Positions 26,216 to 34,795 of a stretch of DNA of 64,000 bases are shown here, one piece after another (position 1 is the stretch's first letter; every line of letters begins with the position of its first letter). The notes beneath the pieces were generated by a model that was given only the letters and a program-made list of their open reading frames with translations, made no database searches and was not told the origin of the DNA. A program made the position numbers and the translations under genes. This DNA is from Streptomyces bauhiniae (GTDB lineage Bacteria > Actinomycetota > Actinomycetes > Streptomycetales > Streptomycetaceae), in NCBI RefSeq assembly GCF_004784475.1, contig NZ_SRRT01000001.1, positions 372,001 to 436,000 on the forward strand, read 5' to 3'.

Positions 26216-26364
26216 CCTGCATCCTGGGTGATCGCCGAGGCCGACCCCTAGTCCTTGGCGCCGACGGCAGGACCGCGAGGCCCCTCGCTGAAGGCACCGA
26301 AGAGCCAAGCGGCGCAGTCCATTTGAGGCACCGAGCTGCGGTGATTCCCCGATAGGCTTCCGTC

Positions 26365-27384
26365 ATGGTGACTGCTGAATCGAAGGTGTCACTCACCGGC
26401 ATCAAGCCCACCGGCGAGCCGCACCTCGGCAACTACATCGGGGCGATCAAGCCCGCGCTGGAGTTGGCGGACGGGGCCGAGTCGATCTACTTCATCGCGG
26501 ACTACCACGCGCTGACGTCCGTGCGGGATCCGCACCTTCTGGCTCGATGGACCCGTTCCGTGGCGGCGACCTGGCTGGCGGCAGGCCTGGACCCCGAACG
26601 CACCACGTTCTACCGGCAGTCCGACGTCCCCGAGATCTTCGAGCTTCACTGGCTCCTGTCGTGCTTCGCGGCCAAGGGGCTCATGAACCGGGCCCACGCC
26701 TACAAGGCGGCCCGGGACCGCAACCGCGAGGCCGGGGTCGAGGACCTGGACAAGGGCGTCAACATGGGGCTGTACAACTACCCCGTGCTGATGTCGGCGG
26801 ACATCCTGACCATGGGGACGGATCTGGTGCCGGTCGGAAAGGACCAGCTCCAGCATGTCGAGTACGCGGCCGATATCGCTGGAGCGTTCAACGCGCTGTA
26901 CGGGGACTCGTTCAAGCTGAAGCTGCCGAAGGCCGTCGTACCGAAAGAGGACAGCGGCCGTACCCTCCCGGGCACCGACGGCAGGAAGATGAGCAAGTCC
27001 TACGGGAACACCATCCCGCTCTTCGCCCCTGAAGCCGAACTGCGCAAGCTGGTCCGCCGTATCCCGACGGACAGCACCCCGGTGGAGGAGCCGAAGGACC
27101 CGGCCGCCTCTCACGTCTTCCAGATCCTGCAGCATTTCGCCTCCTCCGAGGAGACGGCGGCGGTCCGGGCTCGGCTGGAAGCCGGCGGGATGGGATGGGG
27201 GGATCTGAAGAACACGCTGTTCACCACCCTCGACGACCACCTCCGGCCGATGCGCGAGCGCTACGACGCGCTCATGGCTCCCGGCAGTGAGCTGGATGAA
27301 CTCCTCGCGCTCGGTGCTTCCAAGGCTCGCCGGCGGGCCCGCCCCGTCCTGCAGCAGGCCCGCAAGGCGATCGGGATCGGCTGA
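26365..27384 (+). CDS. trpS: Tryptophanyl-tRNA synthetase, second-copy type
   Basis: Class I synthetase that charges tRNA-Trp, 339 aa. The HIGH-like site is GIKPTGEPHLGNYIGA (residues 12-27), and the KMSKS loop is GRKMSKSYGN. The sequence differs from the housekeeping Streptomyces enzyme as I remember it and resembles the auxiliary, sometimes indolmycin-resistant, TrpRS class. It lies inside a mobile island and converges on an operon containing a TrpRS-like and a TrpD-like protein. That context suggests self-resistance or pathway-specific supply rather than general translation. The leader (26216-26364) shows no Trp-codon run. Confidence 0.9.
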   Translation: MVTAESKVSLTGIKPTGEPHLGNYIGAIKPALELADGAESIYFIADYHALTSVRDPHLLARWTRSVAATWLAAGLDPERTTFYRQSDVPEIFELHWLLSCFAAKGLMNRAHAYKAARDRNREAGVEDLDKGVNMGLYNYPVLMSADILTMGTDLVPVGKDQLQHVEYAADIAGAFNALYGDSFKLKLPKAVVPKEDSGRTLPGTDGRKMSKSYGNTIPLFAPEAELRKLVRRIPTDSTPVEEPKDPAASHVFQILQHFASSEETAAVRARLEAGGMGWGDLKNTLFTTLDDHLRPMRERYDALMAPGSELDELLALGASKARRRARPVLQQARKAIGIG

Positions 27385-27390
27385 CACCCC

Positions 27391-28431
27391 TCAGCGCGGA
27401 GGGGACAGGACCTCGGCGACTCGGTCGGCTGCGTGCCAGGCGGTGGTCCATTTGCCTGGCAGGCAGACGACCAGATTGTCGGCGTCCCCCCAGCCTGGCG
27501 GTGGATCGCGCAGGTCCACCACCGTCACTGCGGGGTCGGGCCGATCGCCGGTGATCTCTGCGACCAGGCCCCAGCGCATCGCAAGCCGCTCGGCGGGCAG
27601 ATGCGGCCATCGGTGCGAGAGCGCCGCGGCGAGGCGGTACTGCTCGGCGGCCTCGCTTCGGGGGCCCTCGGAGCGGCCAGGAAGGGCGACGTGCAGACCG
27701 TCGTCCTGAGGGCTGACAGCGAGGAGATCGCCGTCGAGACGGTAAGTGAGGGGGAAACCGGGCCGGGAGCCTTCCAGGACTGCGTAGGGAAGGTGGCTGA
27801 CGGACAGCGGGTGCTCGATGCCCAGGAGGTCGAGCAGACGCGGGGTGTGGTGCCCGGCCGAGAGAACGACGGACTCGGCCAGGCGAAAGCAGTTGGCGGT
27901 GTTCGCGAGCACTGCGGAATTACCGGACCGGACGAGGGTGTAGCTCTCCTCGGGGGCGAGAAGAACGCCCTCCTCCTTGGCATGCCGACGCGTCTTGGCG
28001 TGGAGGGCGGTCACGTCGACCGCCATGTCCGGCAGAAGGAAGGCGGCAGCCGACGCATCGGTCTGTGAAAGACCCAGCGCGGGTAGATCCGCTGGTGCCA
28101 AGGGCTGTGCCGGGATTCTGAGGCAGTCCCAGGCATGCGTGTAGGCGGCGACGGCTGCGGGGTCGTCGAACAGGCCGACACAGGGAGTCCTGGCCACGTC
28201 AGGGCCCAGAAGAGGGAGCCAACGGGACCGATGGTCCCGGCAGGCGGCTGCGAGATCGGGGAGCACGGGGGCGTAGACCGCGCCGGAATGCAGTTGGCCG
28301 AAGTTGCGGAGGGAGGCGCCGGGAGTGCCGTTCCCGAGGCATCGGACCCGATGTCCTTGCTGCGCGAGGCGGGTGGCCACGGTGAGACCGCCGAACCCCG
28401 TTCCGAGGACGAGCGTTTCAGAACGAGCCAT
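27391..28431 (-). CDS. FAD-dependent oxidoreductase, DAO family
   Basis: A 346-aa flavoprotein of the D-amino-acid-oxidase/glycine-oxidase fold. The N-terminal dinucleotide-binding motif is VLGTGFGGLTVATRLAQQG, and the C-terminal flavin segment is near LVVCLPGKWTTAW. It probably oxidises an amine or amino acid, with oxygen as acceptor. It is the last gene of a four-gene operon and overlaps the SDR gene by 14 bases. The substrate is unknown; linkage to Trp-related genes suggests an aromatic amino acid derivative. Confidence 0.85.
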   Translation of the reverse strand: MARSETLVLGTGFGGLTVATRLAQQGHRVRCLGNGTPGASLRNFGQLHSGAVYAPVLPDLAAACRDHRSRWLPLLGPDVARTPCVGLFDDPAAVAAYTHAWDCLRIPAQPLAPADLPALGLSQTDASAAAFLLPDMAVDVTALHAKTRRHAKEEGVLLAPEESYTLVRSGNSAVLANTANCFRLAESVVLSAGHHTPRLLDLLGIEHPLSVSHLPYAVLEGSRPGFPLTYRLDGDLLAVSPQDDGLHVALPGRSEGPRSEAAEQYRLAAALSHRWPHLPAERLAMRWGLVAEITGDRPDPAVTVVDLRDPPPGWGDADNLVVCLPGKWTTAWHAADRVAEVLSPPR

Positions 28432-29254
28432 GGCCGTCGTCCTCCGTGGTCAGCGGCAATGCGGGTGGCAGGCCGAGACACCGCGCGAAGCGCCACAGCA
28501 GGAGCGGGGGCGCATGGTGGTGGTCCAGCCGTACTCGCGCGGGCTGAGGCAGTTGATCGAGCCAGGCGTGGCTGGCCCGGCGGAACGCCCCCGGGTCACT
28601 GCGGTGGGTCGTACGGGCCGCGACGGACATGGCCAGCGCTTGGGGAAGCCGAGTAGGCGATACGCGAGGGACGGCGGGGGCGGCGGGTGGCCTCAGCACC
28701 CACAGGCGCCGCGCCGCCGGTGAAGTGGCGATCACGTCGGCCAGTGCTCGCGCCGCCTGGGCGAAGGTGCGTTCACCGCCCGCACTTAGCTGAGGCAGGA
28801 GGACGAGGTCGAGTGGGTGCTCGCGTGAGTAGCGGCGGCCCTGGTGGTGTTTGGCGATGCCGTACGGGGTCCGCAGCCCGTACGGCGCCAGAGCGGCGGT
28901 GGTGCCGGCGACGACGAGCCGGGACGCCGTACCGGTCCGCCCCAGCCGACGGTGCAGGGCGATGGAGAACGCGGTCGAAGCGGCGATGGACCGGCGCATG
29001 GCGGTCACGCTGCCGCGGTCCAGGACGAGGTCGACGACGGTTACGTGCGTGGCGTGGCCCACGAGGTCGGCGACGGCCTGGAGCGCGGACGGTCTGACGG
29101 TCAGATCAGCGGTCAGCCAGGTGACCCGGTCGGTTGACCGGGGACGTCTGGAAAGGGTCACCAGCACGCCGGTCGAAGATGCCAGGAGCGGCAGGAGGTG
29201 CCCGCCGACGCGGCCGGCACCTCCGAGCACCACGAACGCCGGCGGGGAGGTCAC
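28418..29254 (-). CDS. NAD(P)-binding epimerase/SDR-like protein
   Basis: A 278-aa protein starting at GTG 29254 inside the stop of the TrpRS-like gene. Its N-terminus FVVLGGAGRVGGHLLPLLAS is a Rossmann motif of the extended SDR/atypical SDR type. A YxxxK-like YGIAKHH (near residue 137) may be the catalytic pair. It may reduce or epimerise an intermediate of the operon's pathway. No closer assignment is possible. Confidence 0.75.
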   Translation of the reverse strand: MTSPPAFVVLGGAGRVGGHLLPLLASSTGVLVTLSRRPRSTDRVTWLTADLTVRPSALQAVADLVGHATHVTVVDLVLDRGSVTAMRRSIAASTAFSIALHRRLGRTGTASRLVVAGTTAALAPYGLRTPYGIAKHHQGRRYSREHPLDLVLLPQLSAGGERTFAQAARALADVIATSPAARRLWVLRPPAAPAVPRVSPTRLPQALAMSVAARTTHRSDPGAFRRASHAWLDQLPQPARVRLDHHHAPPLLLWRFARCLGLPPALPLTTEDDGHGSF

Positions 29255-30252
29255 CTTCCCGCCTCCCGCCAGAGCCTGGCATGGCCGGTGAAGCCCTCGA
29301 CGAACCTCTCCTTGACCAGCTCCCAGCAGGAGGGGGTGGTCGTACGCGCGTGGAAGGCCTCGCGGGCCTGGTCGATCTCCGCCACGCTCCAGCCGCTGCT
29401 CAGCTCGATGGCGGACAGAAGGGGGCGCTGGCTGGCGGGCTCGTCGGTCAGTACCTGCGAAGCGATGTGGTCGTCGGTCATGCCGAGGTGGATGCTGGAG
29501 GCGGGGATGCTCTTCGACATCTTGGGATAGCCGCCGAGGCCCTCCAGAACCCGGAAGTAGAGCGCGCCCAGCTCCACCGTCCAGCCGAGGCTCAGCTCAC
29601 CCGCCTCCTGCTGCCGTCGCAGAACCAGCCGGGACAATTCGGTGAAGTAGCCCTCCTCCAGCCCGGACAGCATCAGAACCCGCCCCGCTCCCTCCTCCGC
29701 GGGCGCGAGGATGTCGGCGACGGTGTACAGGGCATCGACGATGAGGCCGATCTCGCTGCCGAGCAGTCCGTGGTCCTGGTAGAGGTCGAGAAGGTCCTCG
29801 TGGTGGTCGAGGAAGTCCTGGCGGCTGAGAAAGCGTGCGATCCGACCGCATCGGACGAGGTTCTCCTCGTCGGTGTGGGAGCGCAGCCGGACCTCAGCGC
29901 CCGACGCCCCGCCGTCGAGGCCGATGGATCGCATGAAGCCGAACATCTGGTCTCGCACCGACACGAGCTGCTCCCACGGAACGTTGCGGGAGTTCCAGGC
30001 GCCCAGCTCGGAGACGACCACGGTCATGGGTACGCGGAGCTGACGCTGGAGTTCGCGGACGCCGAGCATCACCGAGAGCGTCCCGGCCGTCGGAGCGTTG
30101 GTGGGTCCGAAGCCGGTGACGATGGCCAGTGGTGCGTCGGACGCGGGCTCGAGTATCCGGTCGGCGCCGTCGTGGTGCGTGAAGCGCCGTGCCAGGGGAC
30201 CGAAACAATCGGCGATCCATGCCTCGGTGGAGACGAGCTGTTCGACGGTCAC
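29251..30252 (-). CDS. TrpRS/TyrRS-like class I aminoacyl-tRNA synthetase paralogue
   Basis: A 333-aa protein with the class I synthetase catalytic fold. The KMSKS signature is in GGYPKMSKSIPAS, and the first signature is altered to GFGPTNAPTAGTLSVM (TAGT at the HIGH/TIGN position). It diverges strongly from trpS only 3 kb away. The GTG start overlaps the TrpD-like gene (GTGA). Paralogues of this kind, lacking a normal role in translation, often activate amino acids as adenylates for small-molecule synthesis. That role is inferred; tRNA charging cannot be excluded. Confidence 0.8.
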   Translation of the reverse strand: MTVEQLVSTEAWIADCFGPLARRFTHHDGADRILEPASDAPLAIVTGFGPTNAPTAGTLSVMLGVRELQRQLRVPMTVVVSELGAWNSRNVPWEQLVSVRDQMFGFMRSIGLDGGASGAEVRLRSHTDEENLVRCGRIARFLSRQDFLDHHEDLLDLYQDHGLLGSEIGLIVDALYTVADILAPAEEGAGRVLMLSGLEEGYFTELSRLVLRRQQEAGELSLGWTVELGALYFRVLEGLGGYPKMSKSIPASSIHLGMTDDHIASQVLTDEPASQRPLLSAIELSSGWSVAEIDQAREAFHARTTTPSCWELVKERFVEGFTGHARLWREAGR

Positions 30253-31328
30253 CGGGACTCCTTCCGGGGGGTCGTCTCGCGCAGGCTGTGCAGGATGCGT
30301 GCCGGCCCGCCGCGACGCCGTGCCTCGTGGACGAGGGTGAGGGCGTCGTCCTCGGTGATCTCGGGTCGGGCCAGGGAGACGACGGCGGCGGCGTTGACGT
30401 CGACGAAGTCGGCGAGCACGGTCGTGGCGTCCGGCCGTAAGGACTCCAGGAGCACGGCGGCGTTCGCCCGGTGGCTCGCGCGGTGGGCTACCGCTCGCCG
30501 CCAGGGGCCGATGCTCCCGCCGAGGACGCGCTGGGTGACCTTGACGTGCCCCCAGTGCAGGTCGGCGTACGTGGTCCGACTCACCGGGGCGAGCTCGTCG
30601 ACCCGCAGCCCCGGCCCGAGCAGGGTCGTCCCGACGCGGCCCCGGGCGATGTCCGGCCGCGCGGCGTGGATGCCGTGCGCCGCCGTGCCGACGTCGTCGT
30701 GCGCCAGACCGTGGAGAAACGCGTCCGCGCTCACCAGCAGTGAGGCGGCCGGCATGAGGAAGCTCATCGGGTTCAGCGCGCGGAAGCAGCCGTCGTACCG
30801 CGCCGCGTACCGGGGGCAGAAGGAGCCGTAGCTCACGAAGGCGATGCCGGTGCGCAGCACCGACTCGGTGACGAGTGCGGGGTCGTGGAGCACGGGCACC
30901 CCGATCTCCGCCAGGACGTCGTCCGAGCCCGAGACCGCCGAGACGGACGCCGAGGTCCCCTTGACGACGCTCACGCCCGCCGCCGCTGCCATCAGGGCCG
31001 CCGCGGTGGAGACGTTGAACGTCTTGAGCGTCTCCTTGCCGCTCCCGGACACACTGACCGTGCCGGGCGGGACCGGTACCGGCGCTTCGACGAAACGTGC
31101 CAGCGTCTCGTCGAAGCCGACCACCGCCTCCCAGATGCTTCGCAGAAGCTCGGTGTTGACCTGGTCCCGCTTGACGAGCCGGGCGGCCCAGGTCCGCCAC
31201 GCGTCGTCAGCGCTCTCACCCTTGCTGCGGAGCGTCGCGGTGAACCATCGGGCCTGCTCCGGGAGGAGGGGCGGAGCCACGGGCGGATCTACGGGCCACG
31301 AGCCGCATTCCAGGGACGGATTGACCAT
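30249..31328 (-). CDS. Anthranilate phosphoribosyltransferase-like (TrpD/GT3 family) enzyme
   Basis: A 359-aa protein of the glycosyltransferase-3 / nucleoside phosphorylase-II fold. The line SGSGKETLKTFNVSTAAALM corresponds to the GTGGD...FNISTAAA PRPP loop, and SGSDDVLAEIGV to SGSADVLEALG. RVDELAP matches the Mg-binding Asp-Glu. The KHGNR motif is replaced by VKGTSAS and GTGGD by GSGKE, so the acceptor is probably not anthranilate and PRPP binding may be changed. It is the first gene of the operon, with a strong GGAGGT before the ATG. It diverges from the kinase pseudogene across a 175-base promoter region. Confidence 0.8.
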   Translation of the reverse strand: MVNPSLECGSWPVDPPVAPPLLPEQARWFTATLRSKGESADDAWRTWAARLVKRDQVNTELLRSIWEAVVGFDETLARFVEAPVPVPPGTVSVSGSGKETLKTFNVSTAAALMAAAAGVSVVKGTSASVSAVSGSDDVLAEIGVPVLHDPALVTESVLRTGIAFVSYGSFCPRYAARYDGCFRALNPMSFLMPAASLLVSADAFLHGLAHDDVGTAAHGIHAARPDIARGRVGTTLLGPGLRVDELAPVSRTTYADLHWGHVKVTQRVLGGSIGPWRRAVAHRASHRANAAVLLESLRPDATTVLADFVDVNAAAVVSLARPEITEDDALTLVHEARRRGGPARILHSLRETTPRKESR

Positions 31329-31503
31329 CGAGCTACCTCCGGTGGTGTGATGCCGACGGCTGCTGTTGCCAGGGACATCACAACCGGCCTAGCGTGATCG
31401 CTGTATCACTCCGAGTTGCCGGGTCTCTTCGCTGAATCCCTCAGTGGGAATTCAACATCCGCTTATACATGGGGACGGCGAAGTCCTGTTCAGGCTCGTA
31501 AAT

Positions 31504-32538
31504 GTGACGATTGATGAGCTGGTGGGGGAAATGGCCAGGAACCGATCCGGATGGCATCCCGCGAAGCTGCGGGAGGCCAGAGAGTCGCACGGTTTAACCC
31601 TGGAGGCGGCCGGCGAACAGTTACGGCTGACCGCCCAGCGCGCCGGCCTGACCGCACCGGCTGCCAACTTCCAGACCTTGTGGCAGCACGAACAGGGCGA
31701 GGTCTACCCAGGCCCGCACTACCGCCGCGCCTACTGCCTTCTCTACCGGGCCACCGAGCCCGAACTCGGCTTCCGCAGAGCCCTGCCCGGGGAACTCGCC
31801 GACCCGACCGACCTCGCGCAGGCAACCGGCCAATCCCGAATGGACGCTCTCGCCAGAACCCTTGGACAACTCCTCCGCGTCAAGGAGGAAGGAAGCGGGC
31901 TGCCGCCAGTGGCCGACCGAGTCCTGAGCGCCTGGCGCCACCGACGACAAGGCGGCGACCCGGGGCGGCCCTTGCTCATCCTCGTCGGCGGATACGCAGG
32001 CAGCGGAAAGACAGAACTCGCCCGCTTCCTGGCCCAGATGACAGGCTGACCCCTCCTCGACAAGGACCCGCTGACCCGTCCCCTCGTCGAGCGCCTGCTG
32101 GTCGAACTCGGCTGCGACCCCAACGACCGGCAGTCCGAGACGTACCGCAGCGAGGTGCGGCCTCTCGAATACCAATGCCTCATGGAATCGATCTACGCGA
32201 ACATCGACAGCGGCATCCCGACCGTCGCCACCGCCCCCTTCGTCGCCGAGATGACCGATCCGGCGTGGATGAGCCGCCTCACCAACCGCTGCCGCGCCCG
32301 GCAGGTCGATCTCAGCCCGATCTGGATCACTTGCGACGAGGACTCCATGCGCGAGTACATCGGCTTCCGCTCTGCCGCCCGCGACGCGTGGAAGCTGTCG
32401 AACTGGCGAACCTACGCCGGTGCCCTCGACCACTCGCTGCGTCCGCGCAGCCCCCACATCTACGTCGACAACCGCTACGGCGCCGCGATAGCCCTGACCG
32501 ACCAGGCCCGATTCACCCTCGGAGCGTCATCCGTATGA
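31504..32538 (+). pseudogene. HTH plus AAA-kinase-like gene interrupted by an in-frame TGA
   Basis: The first part has an XRE-like helix-turn-helix (LREARESHGLTLEAAGEQLR) and then a P-loop GGYAGSGKTELARFLAQMTG. A TGA at 32047-32049 follows directly, yet the same frame goes on with perfectly protein-like sequence (PLLDKDPLTRPLVERLL to RFTLGASSV) up to 32538. The family has a Trp at this point as I remember it, so TGG to TGA is the simplest explanation. The P-loop is thus cut from the rest of the kinase. The start is uncertain: GTG 31444, GTG 31504 or ATG 31531. The stop overlaps the guanylate-kinase-like gene (ATGA). Confidence 0.8.
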
Positions 32539-33104
32539 AAGCCGGCATCCTCCTCTACGGCCCGCCCGCCAGCGGCAAGGACACGATCTCCGCGGCCCTC
32601 ACCGAGCAGGACCCCGGGCTGGTCCAGTTTCAGCGACTCAAAATCGGCCCCGGCCGCACCCACGGCTACCGCCTCGGCACGCAGGCTCAGTTGGAACAGC
32701 TCGAAGCCGAGGGCCTGGTCCTGTACCGCAACGATCGCTACGACAGTGTCTACCTCGTCGACCGGCCCGGCCTGGAAGCCCTCTTCGGCCAAGGGCGCAC
32801 CCCCGTCATCCACCTCGGCCAACTCGCGGGAATCCACGCCCTGCAGAGCGGCTACCGCGCGGCCTGGCTGACCGTCCGCCTCGATTGCTCCCGCGAGGTC
32901 ACCGCAGCCCGCTCGGTCGCACGCGGCGACACGGACACCTCCGCCCGGCTCGCCGCCTGGGACGCCACGTCCGACGACCTCCGCGGTCACGACCCGGCCA
33001 TCTGGGACCTGCACATTCGCACCGATCAGCACGACCCCGCCGAGTCTGCGGAGACGATCCGCCGAACCCTCGCGTCCAGGGAGCGATCAGTCGTCCAAGG
33101 GTGA
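32535..33104 (+). CDS. Guanylate-kinase-like nucleotide kinase
   Basis: A 189-aa protein with P-loop GPPASGKDT at residues 9-17 and the guanylate-kinase feature of a Tyr-containing middle (VLYRNDRYDSVYLVDRPG). The lid region has Arg/Asp residues (CSREVTAARSVARGD). It probably phosphorylates a nucleoside monophosphate, but may act on a modified nucleotide since housekeeping gmk is larger and differs. The 4-base overlap with the broken kinase gene shows they formed one operon. The 3' end overlaps the convergent dehydrogenase gene by 18 bases. Confidence 0.75.
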   Translation: MKAGILLYGPPASGKDTISAALTEQDPGLVQFQRLKIGPGRTHGYRLGTQAQLEQLEAEGLVLYRNDRYDSVYLVDRPGLEALFGQGRTPVIHLGQLAGIHALQSGYRAAWLTVRLDCSREVTAARSVARGDTDTSARLAAWDATSDDLRGHDPAIWDLHIRTDQHDPAESAETIRRTLASRERSVVQG

Positions 33105-33938
33105 CACGTGCAGGAGTGCCAGCAGGTCGTCACGGCTGATCGAGGCATCACGTTCCCCGGCCCAGCGCATGAGAGCGGAAGCGGCCTCACTGACAGGGCC
33201 GGCCGGGAGGCCGGCGTCTTCCAGAAGCTGCGCGGCCTCCTCCAGTTCCGGCCCCCAGCGCCAGGCTCGCGCGGCAGTCTTGGCGAAGTAGCCGGTCTCC
33301 GACAGGTAGCTGCCCGGCCGGGCACCGGCCACCTCCAACAACTCCTCCTCGACGCCGTGGTCGGCGGCCACGGCATACGAGAGGACCGCGAGTACCCGCG
33401 AAGCCTTCTGGTAGCTGGTGTACGCCAGCTTCAGAGCACTCACCCGCCCCAGGCCGTCGCCGAGGACCCGCGTACGGACGTCGGTGCCGACGAAGAGGGA
33501 CTCGATCCGCTCGGTCGCGTCCGGGCAGCCGGACAAGAACAGCGTCGGACGTTTCCCCCCGCGAGGCGGAGAGCCGATCAACGCACCATCGACAACCTGG
33601 GCCTTGGGCAGAATCGTGCTGATCCGCTCGACCCGAGCGGGCGTGACGGCGTTCGCCTCCACGAACACCCCGGTGAAGTCGTACGCTGCCACCTGACGGG
33701 CGACCTGCTCGGCTGCCGCCGGAGGACAGATCGACAGCAGCAGGTCGCACTGCCGCACCAACTCTTCCAGAGTCGGCACCCCCACCAGCCCCGCCTGCTC
33801 CGCACGGCGCAGGGTGGCTTCCCCTCTCCCCGCCTCGCACCAGGCAACCGGCACGCCGTTGTCTCGCAACTGCGCGGCGACAGCGGCTCCCATACTGCCC
33901 GGGTGCAGTACGCCCACGTACCGACGGCCCTCAGACAT
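33087..33938 (-). CDS. NAD(P)-dependent oxidoreductase, 6-phosphogluconate/hydroxyisobutyrate dehydrogenase-like (DUF1932)
   Basis: A 283-aa protein. The N-terminal Rossmann fold is YVGVLHPGSMGAAVAAQL, and the C-terminal helical domain carries the conserved Lys in LKLAYTSYQKAS. ATG 33938 overlaps the HAD gene by 8 bases; a start at 33959 is less likely because it lies wholly inside the HAD gene. The family oxidises short hydroxyacids or their phosphates. Pairing with a HAD phosphatase suggests successive steps on a phosphorylated hydroxyacid or sugar acid. Confidence 0.83.
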   Translation of the reverse strand: MSEGRRYVGVLHPGSMGAAVAAQLRDNGVPVAWCEAGRGEATLRRAEQAGLVGVPTLEELVRQCDLLLSICPPAAAEQVARQVAAYDFTGVFVEANAVTPARVERISTILPKAQVVDGALIGSPPRGGKRPTLFLSGCPDATERIESLFVGTDVRTRVLGDGLGRVSALKLAYTSYQKASRVLAVLSYAVAADHGVEEELLEVAGARPGSYLSETGYFAKTAARAWRWGPELEEAAQLLEDAGLPAGPVSEAASALMRWAGERDASISRDDLLALLHVSPLDD

Positions 33939-34584
33939 CCGCGCCACCGTCCGTGGCAAGGATCAGCTCGACGGCCTCGGCCACCGTCCCGGCGCCGTGG
34001 TCAGCCTCGTCCGTACCGGGCGGGCCCCCTATCCAGACCGTGCGCAGGCCGGCGGCCCGACCACCATGAACGTCGTTCTGGAGACTGTCCCCCACCATCC
34101 AGCCGCCTGTGAGGGCGCCCAGCCCCAGCAACTGGCCGGCCGCCTCGAAGATCCCGCCGGCGGGCTTGCGGAGTCCCACTTCCTCCGAGATGCACACGGC
34201 GTCCACGAACGGCAGGAGGCCTGTTCGCCGCAGCTTGGCCCGCTGGATGTCTCCGGCGCCGTTCGTGACGACCGCCAGCGGCCACCCCGCAGCGCGCAGG
34301 CGCGTCAGCCCATCCAGGGTCTCCGGGCTGCACATGACAGCCTCCGCCATCGCCTCGCAGTAGCCGCGCCACAGTTCCTCGGCCGGTTCCGGAAGCGCGA
34401 ACTGCTCCCGGAGGCGTGAGAAGTCGGCGCGGTAGGCACGCACGTACATCTCCCTGAGCAGCCACGCCGCGACGTCCTCGCCGAGCGAGAACAACCGGCA
34501 GAAGCGGCTCACACACTCCGGGAAGGCCCGACCGCGGTCAACGAGGGTGTCATCGAGGTCGAAGAAAACGAAGGGCACCTGCAC
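33931..34584 (-). CDS. HAD-superfamily phosphatase (HAD-IA)
   Basis: A 217-aa protein with all four HAD motifs: FFDLDDTL (nucleophile Asp), VVTNGAG, GLRKPAGGIF (Lys) and MVGDSLQNDV (metal-binding Asp). The cap between motifs I and II fits a small-substrate phosphatase. It is translationally coupled to the downstream dehydrogenase. The substrate is unknown. Confidence 0.87.
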   Translation of the reverse strand: MQVPFVFFDLDDTLVDRGRAFPECVSRFCRLFSLGEDVAAWLLREMYVRAYRADFSRLREQFALPEPAEELWRGYCEAMAEAVMCSPETLDGLTRLRAAGWPLAVVTNGAGDIQRAKLRRTGLLPFVDAVCISEEVGLRKPAGGIFEAAGQLLGLGALTGGWMVGDSLQNDVHGGRAAGLRTVWIGGPPGTDEADHGAGTVAEAVELILATDGGADV

Positions 34585-34696
34585 AGAGTAGTGACCGACT
34601 GCGAAGTAGCGGTTCGCGATCCATCGTTCCCCAGTTGATCACCACACGGTAGCTCTTCCGCCGGCCCTGACGTCAAAGCGTTCACTGCCGTCCTCG

Positions 34697-34795
34697 TCAC
34701 TCCGACGGGGGCGGCCGTTCCAAGCGCAGGTCCGGGAGCGGGACGTCGAGGACGTACGAGATCCGGAGGAGGACGCGGAACGTCGGACTCAACCG
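34697..34795 (-). pseudogene. C-terminal remnant of an XRE-type regulator
   Basis: About 30 codons ending FRVLLRISYVLDVPLPDLRL and a Pro/Glu-rich tail look like the last helix of a Cro/C1 helix-turn-helix protein. Nothing upstream in the same frame belongs to such a protein. It is joined to the hydrolase debris next to it. Confidence 0.5.

Noticed and set aside
32047..32049. TGA as a selenocysteine codon
   Set aside because: No selenocysteine insertion structure was identified, and the family position appears to be Trp rather than Cys; a nonsense change is simpler.
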